DNA of 64,000 nt from Ascidiimonas aurantiaca (GCF_037646345.1 NZ_JBBEWR010000011.1:107066-171065), one strand, 5' to 3'. Numbered from the stretch's first letter, positions 17,720 to 26,822 are shown. Made by a program: numbers and translations. The notes: generated by a model from the letters alone, not told the origin.

Positions 17720-18319
17720 TCAGGAATGGATCACCTCCACTTCAGCGTTGGGATTAAACAAATAGGTCTTACCGGTTTTCACCTCAATGCATTCATAGCG
17801 TTTTATTCGTTTATTACCTTTTTTAAATATCCTGCCATTGTATATCCGAAAAACGCTACCCAATGGTAATTCAAAAATATAGTTTTTATCATTTATCGGG
17901 TCGTATTGTTTGAGTGCAAGGGATAATTCGGCATCTGTATCACTACTCGCTTTAGGATTACGAAAGTGCCTTGCCAGTAACGGTAACAATTTTGAAGGGA
18001 AAATATCAGGATGTATAAAAGGTAACATTAACCGTTGAAAAGTTTGCTTCCATTCTAAACCGTGCGGTTTAATACTTATTCCATATTTTTTATAGGCAAC
18101 GAGATGTGCGATCTCATGAACAAGCGTGATAAGGAACTTGTATTTATTTAATGAGGCATTAACAGTTATTTTATGAGAACCGTTTGGCATTTTTCTATAA
18201 TCGCCATGACGAGTAATACGTTCATTAACAATACTGAGATGTACCTCATTGGCTTTTATAAGTTCAAAACAACTTGCAACAGCCCGCTCTGGCAAATATT
18301 TTTCAAGAATTTGCTGCAT
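17720..18319 (-). CDS. SprT-like zinc metalloprotease domain protein
   Basis: 199 residues. The zinc-protease motif HEIAH is at about 68-72 (LVHEIAHLVAYKKYG), with a third His in KPHGLEWKQTF, as in SprT/Spartan proteins. The C-terminal 70 residues (GSVFRIYNGRIFKKG...RYECIEVKTGK) replace the usual zinc ribbon: no CxxC pair is present. Spartan homologues cut DNA-protein crosslinks; the role of the short bacterial forms is not settled. A -7 element (TATTTTTG) ends 4 bases before the ATG, suggesting a leaderless message. Confidence 0.82.
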   Translation of the reverse strand: MQQILEKYLPERAVASCFELIKANEVHLSIVNERITRHGDYRKMPNGSHKITVNASLNKYKFLITLVHEIAHLVAYKKYGISIKPHGLEWKQTFQRLMLPFIHPDIFPSKLLPLLARHFRNPKASSDTDAELSLALKQYDPINDKNYIFELPLGSVFRIYNGRIFKKGNKRIKRYECIEVKTGKTYLFNPNAEVEVIHS

Positions 18320-18323
18320 GAAA

Positions 18324-18331
18324 CAAAAATA
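18324..18331 (-). promoter_or_regulatory. -7 element of the sprT-like gene, 4 bases before the ATG
   Basis: TATTTTTG on the minus strand (exact TAnnTTTG), then TTTC and the ATG at 18319. No clear -33 element. A leaderless message is predicted. Confidence 0.5.
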
Positions 18332-18470
18332 TGTTTTTCATGCTAGATGAGAACCCTCAATGTTAAGATTTTTCAGCACAGTTGATGAAGGGTTTCTTTT
18401 TGGTAATATGTCTGAGTGAAGATCACATATTACTAATTTGGAAAGGTCTCATTAAGATATCTGCTCATCA

Positions 18471-19151
18471 CTATGGGGTGCTGCTACTTACCTGTAGTAA
18501 TTTCCCGTTGTAGAATTTATTACCTTTTAGTGCAAAATCATAAATGTACGATGCCATTTCTGTGGCACTTACGGGTGCTTTGTACCCGGGGAATGCTTCT
18601 TCCAGCATCTCGGTTTGTACGGCTCCCAGGGCCAGTACATTAAACGCAGGGCCGGTTTCCTTATATTCTTCGGCCAGCAACTCACTTAAGGTAATCAAGG
18701 CCCCTTTTGATGAACTATAAGCAGAAAGTCCCGGAAATTTTGCGCTTCCCTGAACACCTCCCATACTGCTAATATTTACCACATGCCCGTCTGCAGGCAT
18801 AAATGGAAGGGCCATACGCATAATCTGAGCCGGGCCAAAAACATTTACACTATACACCTCTTCAAAATCTTCTGTCACAGTTTCAGAAAAAGCCTTGTGA
18901 ATTAGTTTACCTGCATTATTTATCAATACATCCACATGCTTCCAGTTATTCTCTAAAAATGACCGAAGCTGTTCGTAATGAGCTTCTTTTCCAAGATCAA
19001 AAGAAAAGCAGGTAATATTTGGATGCTTCAAGGACGTGATAGGGTGTGTATTTCGTGATAAAGCCAATACCTGGTGACCTGCATCTGCAAAACATTTGGC
19101 CGTTTCAAAGCCAATGCCTCTGCTGGCACCTGTTATAATAACATTTTTCAT
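18471..19151 (-). CDS. Short-chain dehydrogenase/reductase (SDR)
   Basis: 226 residues, a classical SDR. The cofactor loop TGASRGIG is at 7-14, preceded by VII; NNAG is at about 80-83, the catalytic Ser in NISSMGG and the YxxxK pair in AYSSSKGAL. The residue after the second strand (ALSRNTHP) with the arginine favours NADP(H). The substrate is unknown. It lies 33 bases downstream of the M28 peptidase gene on the same strand. Confidence 0.87.
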   Translation of the reverse strand: MKNVIITGASRGIGFETAKCFADAGHQVLALSRNTHPITSLKHPNITCFSFDLGKEAHYEQLRSFLENNWKHVDVLINNAGKLIHKAFSETVTEDFEEVYSVNVFGPAQIMRMALPFMPADGHVVNISSMGGVQGSAKFPGLSAYSSSKGALITLSELLAEEYKETGPAFNVLALGAVQTEMLEEAFPGYKAPVSATEMASYIYDFALKGNKFYNGKLLQVSSSTP

Positions 19152-19184
19152 ATGGCATTCCGTTTAAAAAAATCCTTTTTCAGA

Positions 19185-20186
19185 TTACTCATTCATTTGT
19201 ATTTCCTGCTTACGTGTACCTGCCATTTTTTCCAAGGCAGGAATGATCTCATTGGTAAGATAGGCAATATGTGCCATATTCATCTGCCCCACTTCATCAT
19301 CTACGTGGTGATAGTAATCGAAATTAGTAAAGTCAAACGTGCAAATAGTTTGGGAAGGTACTTTGAATTCCTGATAAAAAGGGTAGTTATCAGACCTTTG
19401 AAAAAGGTTATATTCTTTGGCTGTAGGCAGATATCCTAATGTTTTTTTACCGGTGTATTCATTAAATTTTTCGGCCATGTTGCTTTTTTCATAACCCGTA
19501 ACATAAGCCAGGTAATCCTTACCGGTCAATGGCACCCCTACCATTTCAAAATTGACCATGGTATATAGAGAGAAATTTTGCGCTTTTAATTTTTTTGCCA
19601 AATGATAAGACCCGAGAAGGCCCTTCTCCTCTGCTGAGAACAGGACAAACAAAAGGCTTCTTTTATTACTTTTCTGTTTACCGAAATATTTAGCAATTTC
19701 TACCACTGCCGTGGTTCCCGAAGCATTGTCATTTGCACCGTTAGCAATAGAATCTCCATTTACATTCTTAGCAAACCCTATATGGTCATAATGAGCCCCG
19801 ATCACAATGAACTCATCTTTGAGTTTGGGATCGTTTCCTTCAACAACACCCACTACATTATAGGCTACTTTTTTAAAGTTAGAGAGGGTGTCTTTGTAGG
19901 TTTCAAAATAAGGCATAACCCCATTTTCTTTAAAGATATCTTCAATATATGTGGCTGCCAATTCAATTCCTTTCGTACCTGTGTCTCTTCCTTCAAGATC
20001 ATCGGAAGCAAGATAATTCATAATGGTAGTTACCGAAGTGGTAGGAACGGTTTTTATGGTAGCTGCTACCCCGTTTGACTCTCCTTTCGCATCTTTTAAT
20101 ACAGATTCAGGCCGTAGCACGCCGGTAGATGATTTACAGGCAATAAGAAGTAGGGCAAAAACAAAGGTTAACAGATAGTTTTTCAT
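19185..20186 (-). CDS. M28-family zinc aminopeptidase, lipoprotein
   Basis: 333 residues from MKNYLLTFVFALLLIACKSS; an earlier in-frame start at 20216 would lie in the terminator hairpin behind pdhC and is rejected. The lipobox LLIAC gives acylation at Cys17. The peptidase domain shows the M28 metal ligands in order: GAHYDHIGF (His, Asp nearby), ANGANDNASGTTAV (bridging Asp), FSAEEKGLLGS (catalytic Glu then metal Glu) and, late, YYHHVDDE (His). It probably trims peptides at the outer membrane or in the periplasm. Related flavobacterial genomes often have such a gene near pdhC. Confidence 0.87.
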   Translation of the reverse strand: MKNYLLTFVFALLLIACKSSTGVLRPESVLKDAKGESNGVAATIKTVPTTSVTTIMNYLASDDLEGRDTGTKGIELAATYIEDIFKENGVMPYFETYKDTLSNFKKVAYNVVGVVEGNDPKLKDEFIVIGAHYDHIGFAKNVNGDSIANGANDNASGTTAVVEIAKYFGKQKSNKRSLLFVLFSAEEKGLLGSYHLAKKLKAQNFSLYTMVNFEMVGVPLTGKDYLAYVTGYEKSNMAEKFNEYTGKKTLGYLPTAKEYNLFQRSDNYPFYQEFKVPSQTICTFDFTNFDYYHHVDDEVGQMNMAHIAYLTNEIIPALEKMAGTRKQEIQMNE

Positions 20187-20206
20187 TTCCATAAAATTAA
20201 TTAAAC

Positions 20207-20243
20207 ATAAAAGCATCCTGAACCTTAAGGTATAACAGGATGC
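20207..20243 (-). terminator. Terminator of pdhA-pdhC
   Basis: Minus strand: GCATCCTG and CAGGATGC pair (20243-20236 with 20220-20213) across a 15-base loop, which can pair further (ACCTTAAGGT), followed by TTTTAT. It lies 25 bases after the pdhC stop. Confidence 0.85.
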
Positions 20244-20268
20244 CTGATTTTATATAAACATGCGTATT

Positions 20269-21909
20269 TTAAGCAAGCATGGTAACAGGATTCTCCAGAT
20301 ATGCCCTCAGGGTCTGCAAAAACTGTGCCCCTGTTGCACCATCAACGGTTCTGTGATCACAGGCAAGCGTTACCTTCATTGTATTACCTACAACAATCGC
20401 ACCATTCTTAACTACCGGCTTTTGAACAATGGCTCCTACCGAAAGTATGGCCGAATTTGGCTGATTGATTATGGAAGTAAACTCCTGAATACCAAACATA
20501 CCAAGATTTGACACAGTAAATGTACTCCCTTCCATTTCCTGAGGGGTAATTTTCTTGTTTCTGGCCTTTTCTGCCAGATCTTTAATACTGGCACCTATAC
20601 GGCTCAATGACATCTGGTCTGTGAAACGCAGTACCGGTACTACCAAACCTTCATCTACGGCTACAGCTACCCCCAAATGTATATGGCGGTTGTAACGGGT
20701 AGTATCTCCCTGCCATGAAGTATTAACCTGCGGATGTTTTCTGAGTGCCATTGCACAGGCTTTCACTACCATATCATTATAAGATATCTTGGTATCTGGT
20801 AAAAGATTGATCTGCGAGCGCGAGGCCATGGCATTATCCATATCTACTTCAATAGTAAGATAATAATGGGGTGCCGTAAATTTAGATTCTCCCAAGCGTT
20901 TGGCAATCACTTTACGCATCTGAGAGTTCTTAACGTCTTCAAACTGTTCTTCACCTGCAGGAACAAAGGCATTTGCCTGAGCGGCAACGGTCCCGGTTTC
21001 TGTGGTTACCTCTGGTTGAGGAGCGGTTGCCGCTGCGGGATCATAACTCTCAATATCTCGTTTAATGATCCTTCCATTCTCTCCCGTGCCTTTTACAGTA
21101 GTAAGGTCTATCCCTTTTTCTGCTGCCATTTTCTTAGCTAAAGGAGAAGCAAACACTCTGCCTCCGGTAGTTTCCGAAGGCGTTTGAGGAGCAGTTACAG
21201 ACGTTGAACTCTCTGTGGTAACAGAGGTTGTATCTTCTTTGTTTTCAGATTTGGAAGTGGTTTTACTACCGGTAGATGCAGAAAGCACCTCATCTACATT
21301 GGTACCTTCGGGGCCTATAACAGCTAATACTGAATCTACGGGAGCAGACTCGCCTTCCTGAATACCTATGTGAAGTAATTGTCCTGTGTAGAAAGATTCA
21401 AACTCCATAGTTGCCTTATCAGTCTCTATTTCTGCCAGGATATCTCCTTCTTCTACATTATCTCCTACTTTTTTCAACCAACTGGCTACGGTACCTTCTT
21501 CCATCGTGTCGCTCAATCTGGGCATGGTCACTACGTGTACATCATCGGGGATAGATGTAACTGACTCTTCTTCATCTACTTCATTTTCAGAAGCAGTTTC
21601 TTCTTCTTTAGAAGAGGCTTCATTTTGTTCCTGGGCACCACCACTGTCAAGTAAGGCAGAAATATCTTCTCCTTCTTCCCCAACAATAGCCAGCAAAGCA
21701 TCTACAGGAGCTCCGTCTCCTTCCTGAATACCGATATGCAGAAGTGTACCGGAGTAGAAAGATTCAAATTCCATCGTAGCCTTGTCGGTTTCTATTTCGG
21801 CCAGGATATCTCCTTCTTCTACTTTATCTCCTACTTTTTTCAGCCATTTAGCAACCACACCTTCTTCCATGGTGTCGCTAAGCCTGGGCATGTTTATGAT
21901 CTCTGCCAT
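20269..21909 (-). CDS. pdhC: Pyruvate dehydrogenase E2, dihydrolipoyl acetyltransferase
   Basis: 546 residues. Two lipoyl domains (about 1-80 and 125-205) each carry the lipoylated lysine in EIETDKATMEFESF; an acidic and Ser/Thr-rich linker follows each. The peripheral subunit-binding domain reads FASPLAKKMAAEKGIDL and GTGENGRIIKRDIE at about 255-295. The C-terminal catalytic domain ends with the HRTVDGATGAQFL active-site motif (HxxxDG). It transfers the acetyl group from lipoyl to CoA. It starts 4 bases after pdhA, and a strong hairpin terminator follows. The symbol follows flavobacterial usage; pdhA here encodes the alpha subunit only, so the beta subunit must be elsewhere. Confidence 0.93.
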   Translation of the reverse strand: MAEIINMPRLSDTMEEGVVAKWLKKVGDKVEEGDILAEIETDKATMEFESFYSGTLLHIGIQEGDGAPVDALLAIVGEEGEDISALLDSGGAQEQNEASSKEEETASENEVDEEESVTSIPDDVHVVTMPRLSDTMEEGTVASWLKKVGDNVEEGDILAEIETDKATMEFESFYTGQLLHIGIQEGESAPVDSVLAVIGPEGTNVDEVLSASTGSKTTSKSENKEDTTSVTTESSTSVTAPQTPSETTGGRVFASPLAKKMAAEKGIDLTTVKGTGENGRIIKRDIESYDPAAATAPQPEVTTETGTVAAQANAFVPAGEEQFEDVKNSQMRKVIAKRLGESKFTAPHYYLTIEVDMDNAMASRSQINLLPDTKISYNDMVVKACAMALRKHPQVNTSWQGDTTRYNRHIHLGVAVAVDEGLVVPVLRFTDQMSLSRIGASIKDLAEKARNKKITPQEMEGSTFTVSNLGMFGIQEFTSIINQPNSAILSVGAIVQKPVVKNGAIVVGNTMKVTLACDHRTVDGATGAQFLQTLRAYLENPVTMLA

Positions 21910-21913
21910 TTAC

Positions 21914-22912
21914 TTATAATTTATGAGGTAAAAAAGGATAGTCTTTTTGTTCATACACTACATCATACATCACATTCTTTTCCGGATATGGAGAATCTTC
22001 TGCAAATTTCTGACATTCGGCTACTAATGCTTTTACGCGGGCATCAATTTCTGCTACTTCCTCATCAGTAGCATATTTTTTCTCCTTAATCACGTCCAGC
22101 ACCTGGGTGATGGGATCTATTTTTTTATATTCTTCTACTTCTTCTTTCGTTCTGTAGTGTTGCGCATCAGACATGGAGTGTCCGCGGTAACGATAGGTTT
22201 TTATCTCCAGAAAAGTAGGGCCATTACCACTACGGGCTCTTTCAATAGCTTCACTCACTGCTTCGGCTACCTTTACGGGGTTCATACCATCTACGGGCCC
22301 ACAAGGCATTTCATAACCCAATCCCAGTTTCCATATTTCTGTATGATTGGCAGAACGCTCTACCGAGGTTCCCATAGCATACCCATTGTTTTCAACAATA
22401 AAGACTACCGGAAGCTTCCATAACATGGCAAGGTTCAGCGTTTCGTGAAGTGATCCCTGGCGTACGGCACCATCTCCCATATAAGTAAGGGTTACCGAAT
22501 CTCTGTCGAAATATTTATCAGCAAAAGCAATACCTGCTCCAAGCGGAATTTGTCCGCCAACAATACCGTGGCCACCATAAAAGCGATGTTCTTTAGAGAA
22601 AATATGCATAGAACCTCCCAATCCCTGAGAAGTACCTGTTCCTTTGCCATACAGTTCTGCCATGACCTTTTTAGGGTCAACTCCCATACCTATGGGTTGA
22701 ACATGATTTCGATAGGCTGTGATCATTCGGTCCTTGGTCAGGTCCATTGCGTGAAGTGACCCGGCTAAAACAGCCTCCTGGCCATTGTAAAGATGGAGAA
22801 ACCCTCTTACTTTTTGTTGAATATATACTGCTGCCAGTTTATCTTCAAATTTTCTCCAGAAAAGCATATCCTCGTACCATTTCAGGTACACCTCTTTGGT
22901 AACTTTCTTCAT
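21914..22912 (-). CDS. pdhA: Pyruvate dehydrogenase E1, alpha subunit
   Basis: 332 residues, the usual length. The thiamine-diphosphate motif runs from GDGAVRQGSLHETLNLA to VVFIVENNGYAMGT (GDG...NN); substrate-site signatures include YRNHVQPIGMG and GGSMHIFSKEH. The phosphorylation-loop equivalent YRYRGHSMSDA is present. It decarboxylates pyruvate and acetylates the E2 lipoyl group together with an E1 beta subunit, which is not in this window. It leads the pdhA-pdhC pair and has a good promoter about 40 bases upstream. Confidence 0.93.
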   Translation of the reverse strand: MKKVTKEVYLKWYEDMLFWRKFEDKLAAVYIQQKVRGFLHLYNGQEAVLAGSLHAMDLTKDRMITAYRNHVQPIGMGVDPKKVMAELYGKGTGTSQGLGGSMHIFSKEHRFYGGHGIVGGQIPLGAGIAFADKYFDRDSVTLTYMGDGAVRQGSLHETLNLAMLWKLPVVFIVENNGYAMGTSVERSANHTEIWKLGLGYEMPCGPVDGMNPVKVAEAVSEAIERARSGNGPTFLEIKTYRYRGHSMSDAQHYRTKEEVEEYKKIDPITQVLDVIKEKKYATDEEVAEIDARVKALVAECQKFAEDSPYPEKNVMYDVVYEQKDYPFLPHKL

Positions 22913-22952
22913 GTGCGGATGTTAATATTTGATGCGCTTTAAAAAACGAAAT

Positions 22953-22981
22953 ACAAAAGTAACATATTAAATACAAAGACA
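22953..22981 (-). promoter_or_regulatory. Promoter of pdhA-pdhC
   Basis: Minus strand: TTG (22981-22979), 18-base spacer, TACTTTTG (22960-22953), an exact -7 match. Leader of about 36 bases before the pdhA ATG. It shows that pdhAC is not dependent on the porV-cdd unit. Confidence 0.6.
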
Positions 22982-23044
22982 AAAAATGAAAAACCAATTA
23001 TCTTTCTTTTTTGTTGAATATGGAAAAGTATAAAAAGCCGGAAT

Positions 23045-23533
23045 TTACAGAAATGAATTATCAAAAGATAAAGGTAACAGATTTCGAACGGAAGCTGAGT
23101 ATATTACTGTACCGGCGGCTCCCATAAAATATACCGGTATATCTGCCTTCTGTTTTACCTCATACTCTAAAAGTGATTGTCTGCAAGCCCCACAGGGAGG
23201 TGCCGGATTTTTAACCTCATATGTTTCAGAAGCAGCCGTCACGGCTATTGCCTTTATAGATACTCGCGGAAACCGCGCACCCGCATAATAAACAGCAACT
23301 CTTTCTGCGCAAAGACCGGAGGGATAACTGGCATTTTCCTGATTATTACCGGTAACTACTTCTCCGTTCTCAAGAAGTATGGCAGCCCCTACATTAAACT
23401 TTGAATATGGTGCATACGCCCTTTTTCTTGCCAATACAGCTTCATCCATGAGTGATTGTATCTCCGGAGGCAGTGACAGCATATCTTCATATACGGCAAA
23501 TGAAGTAGTTATATGTAAGGGTTTCATTTTCAA
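23045..23533 (-). CDS. cdd: Cytidine deaminase
   Basis: 162 residues, homotetrameric class. The zinc site is CAERVAVYYAG (Cys plus catalytic Glu) and PPCGACRQSLLEY (two more Cys); AYAPYSKFNVGAA is the nucleoside-binding start. It deaminates cytidine/deoxycytidine for pyrimidine salvage. The gene starts 12 bases after porV, a neighbour arrangement (porV-cdd-pdhA-pdhC) conserved in flavobacteria. Confidence 0.93.
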   Translation of the reverse strand: MKMKPLHITTSFAVYEDMLSLPPEIQSLMDEAVLARKRAYAPYSKFNVGAAILLENGEVVTGNNQENASYPSGLCAERVAVYYAGARFPRVSIKAIAVTAASETYEVKNPAPPCGACRQSLLEYEVKQKADIPVYFMGAAGTVIYSASVRNLLPLSFDNSFL

Positions 23534-23545
23534 ACAGGAAATCTG

Positions 23546-24697
23546 TTAAAACTCAAAGTATTCCTGACCAAAGTTAAGGGTTAGTGAAAAACGAAGGGTA
23601 TTCTCTAACGGATTTCGCACCTGAGATGTTGAGAACAGATAAGAAACATCAATGGTAGCTGCTTTAAATTTAAAGCCGGCACCCATTGTAAAAAATTTAC
23701 GAGCTCCTTTTTCATCACTTTCGTTAAAGTACCCGGTTCGTAAGGCAAAGGCATCCTGGTACCAGTACTCTGCTCCCAGGGCCCAGGTAATTTCCTGAAG
23801 TTCTTCACCAAACCCATCGGGGGCATCTCCAAATGATTCAAAAATACCACTTAGAAAACCTATATTTTGATATTCTTCATTATCGGTGGCATCAATAACC
23901 CCATCGTTATTGAAATCCTGTGGAGTTGGTACCAGTAATTTATTGAATTCCGTATTAATGGCCAGTTTGTTATATTCATCAAATATAAAGTCAAAGCCTC
24001 CTCCAAACTTTAAATTAGTAGGAAGGAAATTTTGCTGTCCGCCTTCATCATATTCAATTTTGGGCCCTATATTGGAAACATTAAAACCAAAACGCCACCG
24101 CCCGTCAAAAGTATTATATGGTATTTCTTCAGATTGGTAATATCCTGCTACATCTACAGCAAATGAGTTTCCCGCACGTGCATTGGCATCTACCTGTTGC
24201 AGTCTCAGGTTAGAGCGAATATATCTACCTGCAATTGCCATGGAAAAACGATCGCTTAATTTTAGGGAATACGACCCGTCTATTGAAAGTTCATTGGGTT
24301 TTACAATCTCTCCAGGGTCACTGGCCGATTGTCGTAATTCTATTTCTCCAAGGCCGAAATAACGAAGGCTAAAAGCAAAGGCACTTCGTTCATTGATACG
24401 GTTATAAAAATTAGCCTGTAACAGTGATATATCATTTACAAGTTCTGCCAGATAGGGTGTATAACTAAACCCTACGCCAAATTGTTGTTCGGAAAAAGCA
24501 TATTTCGCAGGGTTCCATTGTTGAGAATACGCATCAGGAGAAGACGCTACTCCAATATCACCCATACCAGAAGACCTCGCATCAGAAGCTATAAGAAGAA
24601 AAGGCACCCCGGGAACGATCACCCGGGATTGTTCATCCTGGGCCGAGAGACGAAAAAACATAAGGAGGAGAACTAAGGGCAAATATACTTTTTTCAT
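23546..24697 (-). CDS. porV: Type IX secretion outer-membrane protein PorV (LptO)
   Basis: 383 residues. A signal peptide (MKKVYLPLVLLLMFFRLSAQ) is followed by the PorV opening VIVPGVPFLLIASDARSSG and GDIGVASSPDAYSQQWNPAK, then a 14-strand FadL-like barrel ending in the aromatic QEYFEF. PorV shuttles type IX cargo from the SprA translocon to the attachment complex. The insert DFNNDGVIDATDNEEY resembles a calcium-binding acidic loop. Its promoter (TTG-N19-TATATTTG) lies just upstream. porU, its normal upstream neighbour, is not present here. Confidence 0.92.
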   Translation of the reverse strand: MKKVYLPLVLLLMFFRLSAQDEQSRVIVPGVPFLLIASDARSSGMGDIGVASSPDAYSQQWNPAKYAFSEQQFGVGFSYTPYLAELVNDISLLQANFYNRINERSAFAFSLRYFGLGEIELRQSASDPGEIVKPNELSIDGSYSLKLSDRFSMAIAGRYIRSNLRLQQVDANARAGNSFAVDVAGYYQSEEIPYNTFDGRWRFGFNVSNIGPKIEYDEGGQQNFLPTNLKFGGGFDFIFDEYNKLAINTEFNKLLVPTPQDFNNDGVIDATDNEEYQNIGFLSGIFESFGDAPDGFGEELQEITWALGAEYWYQDAFALRTGYFNESDEKGARKFFTMGAGFKFKAATIDVSYLFSTSQVRNPLENTLRFSLTLNFGQEYFEF

Positions 24698-24713
24698 GTA
24701 AGAAAAATTTTAA

Positions 24714-24743
24714 CAAATATAACTTAATATTAGCGGACTACAA
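24714..24743 (-). promoter_or_regulatory. Promoter of porV
   Basis: On the minus strand: TTG (24743-24741), a 19-base spacer and TATATTTG (24721-24714), an exact match to the Bacteroidetes -33/-7 pattern. The predicted start leaves a leader of about 12 bases before the porV ATG. Confidence 0.7.
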
Positions 24744-25044
24744 GTTTTTTGATTCTTGAAGTTTCAATTTGATAACGCGAATTTGTCTGTATTCTTATAC
24801 AAAATGATAAAGCTTTTTATAATTATATTAACATATTGCTGATGTAGTTGTTTATTATATACTTGAAAACGGGTTTATCTCCATATATTTCCAGACAATA
24901 CCCTTCGGGAATTAAACAGGAGGCAAAGAACTTAAAATTGTATTCGAAAATAACATAATAAGGTATAATAAAAAAGTGTTTATAGCGTTTTAAGCATGTT
25001 GTTAACGAATAAAAATGTGATTCCTATAATCAGGATTAACAGAG

Positions 25045-25074
25045 TTGAAAATTTGATGTTAATTGCTATATTGC
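25045..25074 (+). promoter_or_regulatory. Promoter of gldJ
   Basis: TTG at 25045-25047, a 19-base spacer, then TATATTGC at 25067-25074, close to TAnnTTTG. It would give a leader of about 28 bases before the ATG at 25107. Confidence 0.55.
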
Positions 25075-25106
25075 ACCGATATTTTGGATAACTCAAATCT
25101 TATCTT

Positions 25107-26753
25107 ATGAAAATTGTTTCTTTTAAAACCCTACTGCTTGCCGCTATGGTGGTAGCCACGTCTTCCGGATGTAAAAAAAATACATCCAAAAATACGTCCA
25201 GAGCTACCGGTTGGCAAATTAATTCAAAAGACGGCGGCTTTCAGTACAACACGAGTTTCAGGGACCAGGAAACGGCTCCGGGCCTTGTGTTTGTTGAGGG
25301 AGGTACTTTTACTATGGGAAAAGTTCAGGACGATATTATGCACGACTGGAACAATACCCCTACCCAACAGCACGTGCAGTCTTTCTACATGGATGAAACC
25401 GAGGTCACTAATGTAATGTACCTGGAATACCTGGATTACCTTAAAAAAGTGTATCCGCCTGATGATCCCCGCTATGCCAATATCTATAACGGAGCACTTC
25501 CCGATACCCTGGTATGGAGAAACCGTCTTGGGTATAATGAAGTAATGACCAACAATTACCTACGCCATCCTGCCTATGCAGAGTATCCCGTAGTTGGAGT
25601 AAACTGGGTACAGGCCGTACAGTTTAGCGAGTGGCGTACAGACCGTGTTAACGAAGCGGTACTTGAGCGTGAGGGTTTTATCGAAAAAGGAACCAAATAC
25701 GCTGTGCTTGATGGTGATGTTGGAGGCACTTTCAGCACCCGTGCATATTTGGAAAGCCCTTCATCCATATACAGTGGTCAAATAGACTCACTACAGGGAA
25801 AAGCTAAAAAAGATTCAGTAAACGTTTACGCTAAGCAAACCAGTGGGATCATTTTACCAGACTACCGACTTCCCACAGAAACCGAATGGGAATATGCAGC
25901 TATGGCTTTGGTAGGACAGCGAGAGTATAATAACTACAGAGGTAGAAAAAAATATCCGTGGGAAGGTGATTATACCCGATCCGGGAAAAGAGTAAGCCGT
26001 GGAGATCAACTCGCCAACTTCAAACAGGGAAAAGGTGATTATGGAGGGATTGCAGGCTGGTCTGACGATGGCGCCGATATTACCGCACAGGTAAAAAGCT
26101 ATCCTCCCAACGATTTTGGGCTCTATGATATGGCGGGAAATGTAGCCGAGTGGGTTGCTGATGTTTACCGCCCCATAGTAGATGACGAAGCCAATGACTT
26201 TAACTATTACAGAGGGAATGTATATACCAAAACCTCTATAGGGGAAGATGGTAAAGTAGAGATCGTTTCCATTGACAATATTGTGTATGACACCTTAAGT
26301 AACGGTCGCATTGTAGCTCGGGACCTTCCCGGAGAACTCGCTACAGTTCCCATTACCAAAGAAGACGCATATTTACGTCCTAACTTTTCAGATAGTGACA
26401 ATCGCGGATACCGTGACGGAGACCTGGGCTCTACCCGATTCTACAATCGTTTCGCTGAGGATATTGACGAAGAAGGCGGTAACGTGCGTATGTACAATTC
26501 TCCGAAACACAGTGTCTCCAAAGATTCACTTGGAAACATCATTAAAGAGTATGACCGCGATGAGCGTACCACCCTTATAGATGATGAAGTAAGAGTATAT
26601 AAAGGTGGTTCCTGGAGAGACCGTGCTTACTGGTTGGATCCGTCGCAACGCCGATATCTGCCACAATATATGGCTACCGATTATATAGGTTTCCGTTGTG
26701 CTATGTCCCGAGTGGGATCGAAATCCAAAAAGAAAAAAACACCTAGAGGTTAA
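25107..26753 (+). CDS. gldJ: Gliding motility lipoprotein GldJ
   Basis: 548 residues. The signal peptide ends in the lipobox SSGC (Cys22). The body is a formylglycine-generating-enzyme-like (FGE/SUMF1) domain: FVEGGTFTMGKVQDD, DETEVTNVMYLEYLDYL, PVVGVNWVQAVQFSEWRTDR, LPTETEWEYAA, GLYDMAGNVAEWVADVYRP and, at the end, VYKGGSWRDRAYWL and GFRCAMSRVG. The family's catalytic cysteines are absent apart from the late GFRCA, so a structural role is expected, as known for GldJ/GldK relatives that support the type IX secretion ring. A terminator directly follows. Confidence 0.93.
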   Translation: MKIVSFKTLLLAAMVVATSSGCKKNTSKNTSRATGWQINSKDGGFQYNTSFRDQETAPGLVFVEGGTFTMGKVQDDIMHDWNNTPTQQHVQSFYMDETEVTNVMYLEYLDYLKKVYPPDDPRYANIYNGALPDTLVWRNRLGYNEVMTNNYLRHPAYAEYPVVGVNWVQAVQFSEWRTDRVNEAVLEREGFIEKGTKYAVLDGDVGGTFSTRAYLESPSSIYSGQIDSLQGKAKKDSVNVYAKQTSGIILPDYRLPTETEWEYAAMALVGQREYNNYRGRKKYPWEGDYTRSGKRVSRGDQLANFKQGKGDYGGIAGWSDDGADITAQVKSYPPNDFGLYDMAGNVAEWVADVYRPIVDDEANDFNYYRGNVYTKTSIGEDGKVEIVSIDNIVYDTLSNGRIVARDLPGELATVPITKEDAYLRPNFSDSDNRGYRDGDLGSTRFYNRFAEDIDEEGGNVRMYNSPKHSVSKDSLGNIIKEYDRDERTTLIDDEVRVYKGGSWRDRAYWLDPSQRRYLPQYMATDYIGFRCAMSRVGSKSKKKKTPRG

Positions 26754-26784
26754 AATAATAACCCTATACATAAGATGGATAAAG

Positions 26785-26809
26785 GCGCTGAATTTTCAGC
26801 GCTTTTTTT
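26785..26809 (+). terminator. Terminator of gldJ
   Basis: Stem GCGCTG (26785-26790) pairs with CAGCGC (26797-26802), and A-T pairs can extend into the loop; seven T follow. It separates gldJ from murF and shows that the earlier in-frame ATG at 26775 is not the murF start. Confidence 0.85.
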
Positions 26810-26810
26810 A

Positions 26811-26818
26811 TACTTTTG
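26811..26818 (+). promoter_or_regulatory. -7 element of murF, 4 bases before the ATG
   Basis: TACTTTTG is an exact TAnnTTTG match, lying between the gldJ terminator and the murF ATG at 26823. No good TTG is found 19-20 bases upstream. Transcription would begin at or next to the start codon, giving a leaderless message. Confidence 0.5.
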
Positions 26819-26822
26819 GATC

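Larger units (their letters stand above)
24698..25106. other. Divergent intergenic region between porV and gldJ
   Basis: 409 bases without a gene. It carries a promoter for porV at its left edge and one for gldJ at its right edge, both described separately. No fragment of porU can be read in any frame; the sequence between the promoters is AT-rich and full of stops. Confidence 0.7.
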
